Shown: positions 60,816-64,000 of the stretch, piece by piece
Numbering within the stretch: the stretch's first letter is position 1
Layout of the letters: each line of letters opens with the position of its first letter
NCBI RefSeq assembly: GCF_004358325.1
Contig: NZ_CP037940.1
Location: forward strand, 248,001 to 312,000
Origin: Periweissella cryptocerci
GTDB taxonomy: Bacteria; Bacillota; Bacilli; Lactobacillales; Lactobacillaceae
DNA length: 64,000 bases
Direction: 5' to 3'
Made by a program: the position numbers and the translations under genes
Notes under the pieces: model-generated
What the model saw: only the letters and a program-made list of their open reading frames with translations
Told to the model about the DNA's origin: nothing
The model's database searches: none

Positions 60816-62858
60816 TTAGTTTTCCACTGCCAGTTGCTGTAATTGCAATGTTTGTGCCTGATTGATTTCATCATACAACTTATTAGCTAACGCCTCATTA
60901 AGATTCCCCGCCACAAATTGGGTCTGCACATAATTATATTCCAACTGAAACGCTTGAATAAAAAGATCAACGGGAATTTTTTCATTTTCCACATAATCTT
61001 GCCGGAAATATCGCTGCCGTTCTTCTAAGGTTCGTTGTACGAATTGAATATCGGTAATTTCCTCATGTGAATTGGTTAGGCGCTCTTTAGCTAAATCTGT
61101 TAGATAATTTTCTAAGCGCTCATGCAATTGCGTTTCAAGTTGCCACAACTGTTCCCGAAAATCGTCATGTTGTTGCGCCGCATCCGCATGCGCTTTTTGC
61201 CACTCCTGCCGGGAATTCAGTCGCTGTTTATGGGTAAACTGCCCTTGTTTCGCATGCCAAAGTTCATGTGCAACAACATGCTTAATATCATTAAATTTAC
61301 GCAAGATATTAAACCGTTGCCCTGAATAGGTATTCAAAATCTTACGATAAACGCTTAGTACTCGTGGTTCATACATTTCCTTGACTTCATTACTATTCAA
61401 AAAATCATCTTCAAGCTGTCCCACCATTGACCAGATTTGATAATATTGTTGACGGTGTTGGGTTTCATCACCAAATCCCTTTTGTGATTGTAGTTGCCCG
61501 ATTACGGCAAAACGGACATCATCAACAGTAATTTGTTCCGTCAAATGCAAACTAGCGTAATCAATCATTTGAACACGCGCATTTTCAAGTTCCGTTTCAT
61601 TAAAAGATAAATCCTTCGCAGGTAAAATTCGCGGTAATACCAACGCTGGTACAATCATACTCAACAGAATAATTACTGTCGCGAGAATTAAAAGTTCTTC
61701 ACGATACGGAAATGCATGCCCAGCGATCATTAGTGGTAATGAGAATGCCATCGCTAAGGTAATTGTTCCATGTACTCCACTTAGCGCAAAAACTGCTGAG
61801 TTCGTATTTCTTTTTTTAGAGTTATGCGGGCCAAAGTACAAGGTGCTTTCTGGAATATCACCGATTCGTCCAGCTAAGAACCGAATTAGCAACATCACTA
61901 CATAGATCACGAAGCCCAAGCCTATCAACTGCCAACTCGCTCGAGCGCCCAATTCTCCAAACTCCTCGAACACCCTTGGCAAACTAACGCCCAATAAAAT
62001 GAATACGAAACTATTCAATAACGCACTAATAGTATCCCAAATCGTGGTTGAAACAAGTTGTACCCTGGTCGCCGTGAGCTTTAAGTTTTCTGACTCAAAA
62101 TTGTGAATCATTCCAGCTGTCACTACGGCAATGATTCCAGAAGTTCCAACATGTTCGGCTAACAAATAAACGACAAATGGTGTCAGCAACGCAATCGGAA
62201 TAATTGTCAATTCTGGCGTAACAGCCCGACGATTAAAAAACGTACGAACCGTAACAAGCAAAAATCCTGTAATTGCACCAACAGCAATACCACCAACCGC
62301 AACAAACACAAAATGCCCCAAGCCATCCCAGACCGAAATCGAACCCTTTGCCATCACCGATAATGCCAAATCAAGCATCACTAGGCCACTTGCATCGTTG
62401 AACAGAGCTTCATATTCTAGCGCATTATCCACTCCCGTATCAATTTTAGATTGAGCAGTAAGCGACTTAACTGCAACCGCATCAGTGGGTGTAACAATTG
62501 CCGCCAAAGCAAGCGCCAACGGTAAGGTCCATTGTACCTCTAAGCGATTTGCAAGCATACCAACAATGGCAACCGTCACCACAGCCAATACAACTGCCAA
62601 TAAAAATATTGCCCGTACATTTTTCCGAACCCCTTTTAATGAAGTTTTCTGTCCATCATTAAACATCAGCGGCGCAATAATCAGGAGCATAAAATACTCT
62701 GGTTCCAACTCAAAATTCCGCATAATCGAAGTCAGCGACAACAATACTCCAATGACTATCAAGACAAATGCGTCCGGAACCTTTGGAAAAACTTCATGGA
62801 GCATATTCGCCGCGATTACCCCGACGACTAAGAGTGCTAATAAATAAAAAATAGCCAT
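60816..62858 (-). CDS. CPA1-family Na+/H+ antiporter
   Basis: 680 residues. About 12 hydrophobic helices fill residues 1-410. The ion-site region reads ALALAAIVTPTDAVAVKSL (about 95-113) and EALFNDASGLVMLDL (about 148-162, with the conserved ND pair). A cytoplasmic tail of ~270 residues, rich in charged residues and coiled-coil-like, follows. The family exchanges cytoplasmic Na+ or K+ for H+ and serves pH and salt tolerance. The ATG at 62858 lacks a strong Shine-Dalgarno (AAAGGACACG upstream). Flanked by inverted copies E8 and E9. Confidence 0.88.
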   Translation of the reverse strand: MAIFYLLALLVVGVIAANMLHEVFPKVPDAFVLIVIGVLLSLTSIMRNFELEPEYFMLLIIAPLMFNDGQKTSLKGVRKNVRAIFLLAVVLAVVTVAIVGMLANRLEVQWTLPLALALAAIVTPTDAVAVKSLTAQSKIDTGVDNALEYEALFNDASGLVMLDLALSVMAKGSISVWDGLGHFVFVAVGGIAVGAITGFLLVTVRTFFNRRAVTPELTIIPIALLTPFVVYLLAEHVGTSGIIAVVTAGMIHNFESENLKLTATRVQLVSTTIWDTISALLNSFVFILLGVSLPRVFEEFGELGARASWQLIGLGFVIYVVMLLIRFLAGRIGDIPESTLYFGPHNSKKRNTNSAVFALSGVHGTITLAMAFSLPLMIAGHAFPYREELLILATVIILLSMIVPALVLPRILPAKDLSFNETELENARVQMIDYASLHLTEQITVDDVRFAVIGQLQSQKGFGDETQHRQQYYQIWSMVGQLEDDFLNSNEVKEMYEPRVLSVYRKILNTYSGQRFNILRKFNDIKHVVAHELWHAKQGQFTHKQRLNSRQEWQKAHADAAQQHDDFREQLWQLETQLHERLENYLTDLAKERLTNSHEEITDIQFVQRTLEERQRYFRQDYVENEKIPVDLFIQAFQLEYNYVQTQFVAGNLNEALANKLYDEINQAQTLQLQQLAVEN

Positions 62859-62974
62859 ATATTACGTGTCCTTTACTTTAGATAATGGCTAATTTTACCA
62901 CACGCACCAGGCAGTATTCAGCAATCGACCGTTTATTATTCAAATTTATATTTTATGCTCAAATTCCGCAATTA

Positions 62975-63163
62975 GGTTCTTTTCTGTCTGACGGGGGATT
63001 GAATAAACTAGTAAAAAAAGTAATAAGGTGTATATTCAAGCAAATCCGTTATCGTTAATTTTGTGATGCGCCCAAACTAGTGCTTAATGCACATTCCGTG
63101 ATAGGTGAGTATTCTTAACCAAAGGTACAGAAATGAGAATCTCACGTTAGCATAAATAGAGCC
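62975..63163 (-). repeat. Short dispersed element, second subtype, inverted (E9)
   Basis: 189 bp. The left end GGTTCTTTTCTGTCTGACGG and right end (reverse complement GGCTCTATTTATGCTAACGT) are family ends. CGCAATTA before and CGCAATTC after agree at 7/8, a likely 8-bp target duplication. Read on the minus strand it aligns with E8 throughout. Confidence 0.82.
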
Positions 63164-63220
63164 CGCAATTCTTATTTTCGTCCAACTCACCGCAGCCAAA
63201 ATAAAAAAACACAAATAAAA

Positions 63221-64000
63221 GGGGCTGTATTTTTTTTAGCGTGGGATTTCAATATCTCACGCTTTTTTGGTATTCAAATTTCACAAACTTTTCCCAAAAT
63301 AAAAAGACATACATCGTCTTTCCTTGTTATTCTGAAGTTCTCACACAAACAGAAAAGGAAATACGACATATGCCACTATATTCTATCTTACGTGCCACTG
63401 GATTAACAGACCCAAATTTCAATTTTCACATTACTGATGATGGTGAGTTCAACTATCTTACTCAGAATGACAAACATGATTACGCAACCCTTAATTACGC
63501 CGCTACGCTTGATGTTATGCCTGAATGTTGCCCTTACTGTGCTCATTCAAGTTTGTATCGCCATTCCACGGAATATTCGGTTCACGTATTGCCTTCCACA
63601 AACGGTTATCATCAAGTCCTACATCTCGACAAAAAACGTTATAAGTGTAACGGCTGCGCCCGTACTGTTGTCGCCCAATCCCATGATTTACGGGACAATT
63701 CTAAAATTACACGCCCTTTATTGCTTCAAATACTCGACCTCGCACGATTTGATATCTCAGCCAAGTTGATTTCATATATCCTCAAACTATCACACACTAA
63801 GATTCATAAACTTCTCAACGCCACAGCTGACCGTTACCGGCCAAACTATGAACAACAACTCCCACCAGTTATTTGTATTGATGAAGTTCAATACATGAAA
63901 AATCGCTACGGCTTCGAAATGATCAATGGCTCGAATTCTGATTTTATCGAGATTTTCCCAGAGCGCACGAACGCTAAAGTTAGGGGCTATTTGGCGAATT
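63221..64000 (+). mobile_element. ISL3-family insertion sequence (left part; continues beyond window)
   Basis: The left end GGGGCTGTATTTTTTTTAGC starts 149 bases before the transposase ATG. A hairpin AGCGTGGGAT/ATATCTCACGCT with T6 (63238-63269) lies within the end and could block incoming transcription. The terminal sequence matches the ends of the dispersed elements. The right end is outside the window, so the target duplication cannot be checked. Confidence 0.8.
63370..64000 (+). CDS. ISL3-family transposase (partial, 3' end outside window)
   Basis: The first 210 codons are present. The N-terminal zinc-finger-like region has MPECCPYCAHSSLYRH and KRYKCNGCARTVV, followed by a helix-turn-helix (AKLISYILKLSHTKIHKLLN, about 140-160). 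The start of the DDE domain is PVICIDEVQYMKN, matching the family pattern around the first catalytic Asp. AAAAGGAAATACGAC precedes the ATG. The frame is open to the window edge, so the gene may be intact and could mobilise the matching short elements in trans. Confidence 0.87.
   Translation, partial: MPLYSILRATGLTDPNFNFHITDDGEFNYLTQNDKHDYATLNYAATLDVMPECCPYCAHSSLYRHSTEYSVHVLPSTNGYHQVLHLDKKRYKCNGCARTVVAQSHDLRDNSKITRPLLLQILDLARFDISAKLISYILKLSHTKIHKLLNATADRYRPNYEQQLPPVICIDEVQYMKNRYGFEMINGSNSDFIEIFPERTNAKVRGYLAN

Overview
The window looks like chromosome of a low-GC Gram-positive lactic acid bacterium. A Weissella/Periweissella/Leuconostoc-type member of the Lactobacillaceae fits best. The evidence is a clustered type II fatty-acid operon with FabK, a PanT-coaBC pair, LPxTG surface proteins including one with a KxYKxGKxW-type signal peptide, a trehalose PTS locus, and AGGAGG ribosome binding sites. 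The genus is inference; no rRNA, tRNA, CRISPR array, phage or plasmid gene was seen.

Layout. Bases 1-9.5 kb hold a minus-strand fatty-acid operon: fabZ1-fabH-acpP-fabK-fabD-fabG-fabF-accB-fabZ2-accC-accD-accA, with accA cut by the left edge. No fabT repressor lies in it; a perfect 17-bp palindrome sits in its leader. 10-21 kb carries glutathione peroxidase, an MFS exporter, an ABC-2 exporter, small membrane proteins, a complete IS3-family element (17514-18995) sitting in the loop of an older terminator hairpin, and an alpha-type carbonic anhydrase. 21-29 kb has a leucine-rich-repeat LPxTG protein, an XRE regulator, panT-coaBC behind a large palindrome, a Gtf3-like glycosyltransferase and a small secreted protein. 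29.5-34.3 kb is a divergent trehalose locus (treR-treA against EIIA-EIIBC) with readable TreR operators and cre sites. 34-42 kb has a 58-residue gene, a PAP2 phosphatase, secreted LRR and CAP-domain proteins and transketolase. 42.8-54.8 kb is a cell-wall-anchored adhesin region: a 1929-residue lectin-domain protein and two paralogues with an unusual 13-residue SH(Q/E)E repeat. 55.7-62.9 kb has a phosphoesterase, thiolase, a C69 dipeptidase and a Na+/H+ antiporter. The right edge enters an ISL3-family insertion sequence.

The most interesting content is a family of nine dispersed non-coding elements (about 160-560 bp, plus solo or truncated ends). They have terminal inverted repeats matching the left end of the ISL3-type element at 63.2 kb, 8-bp target duplications (one perfect, one 7/8), and a habit of landing beside intrinsic terminators. 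Three long copies carry an internal module whose hairpins differ in sequence between copies but keep base pairing through compensatory changes. This suggests non-autonomous ISL3 passengers carrying a conserved structured RNA (or DNA) module. I do not recognise the module as a described family.
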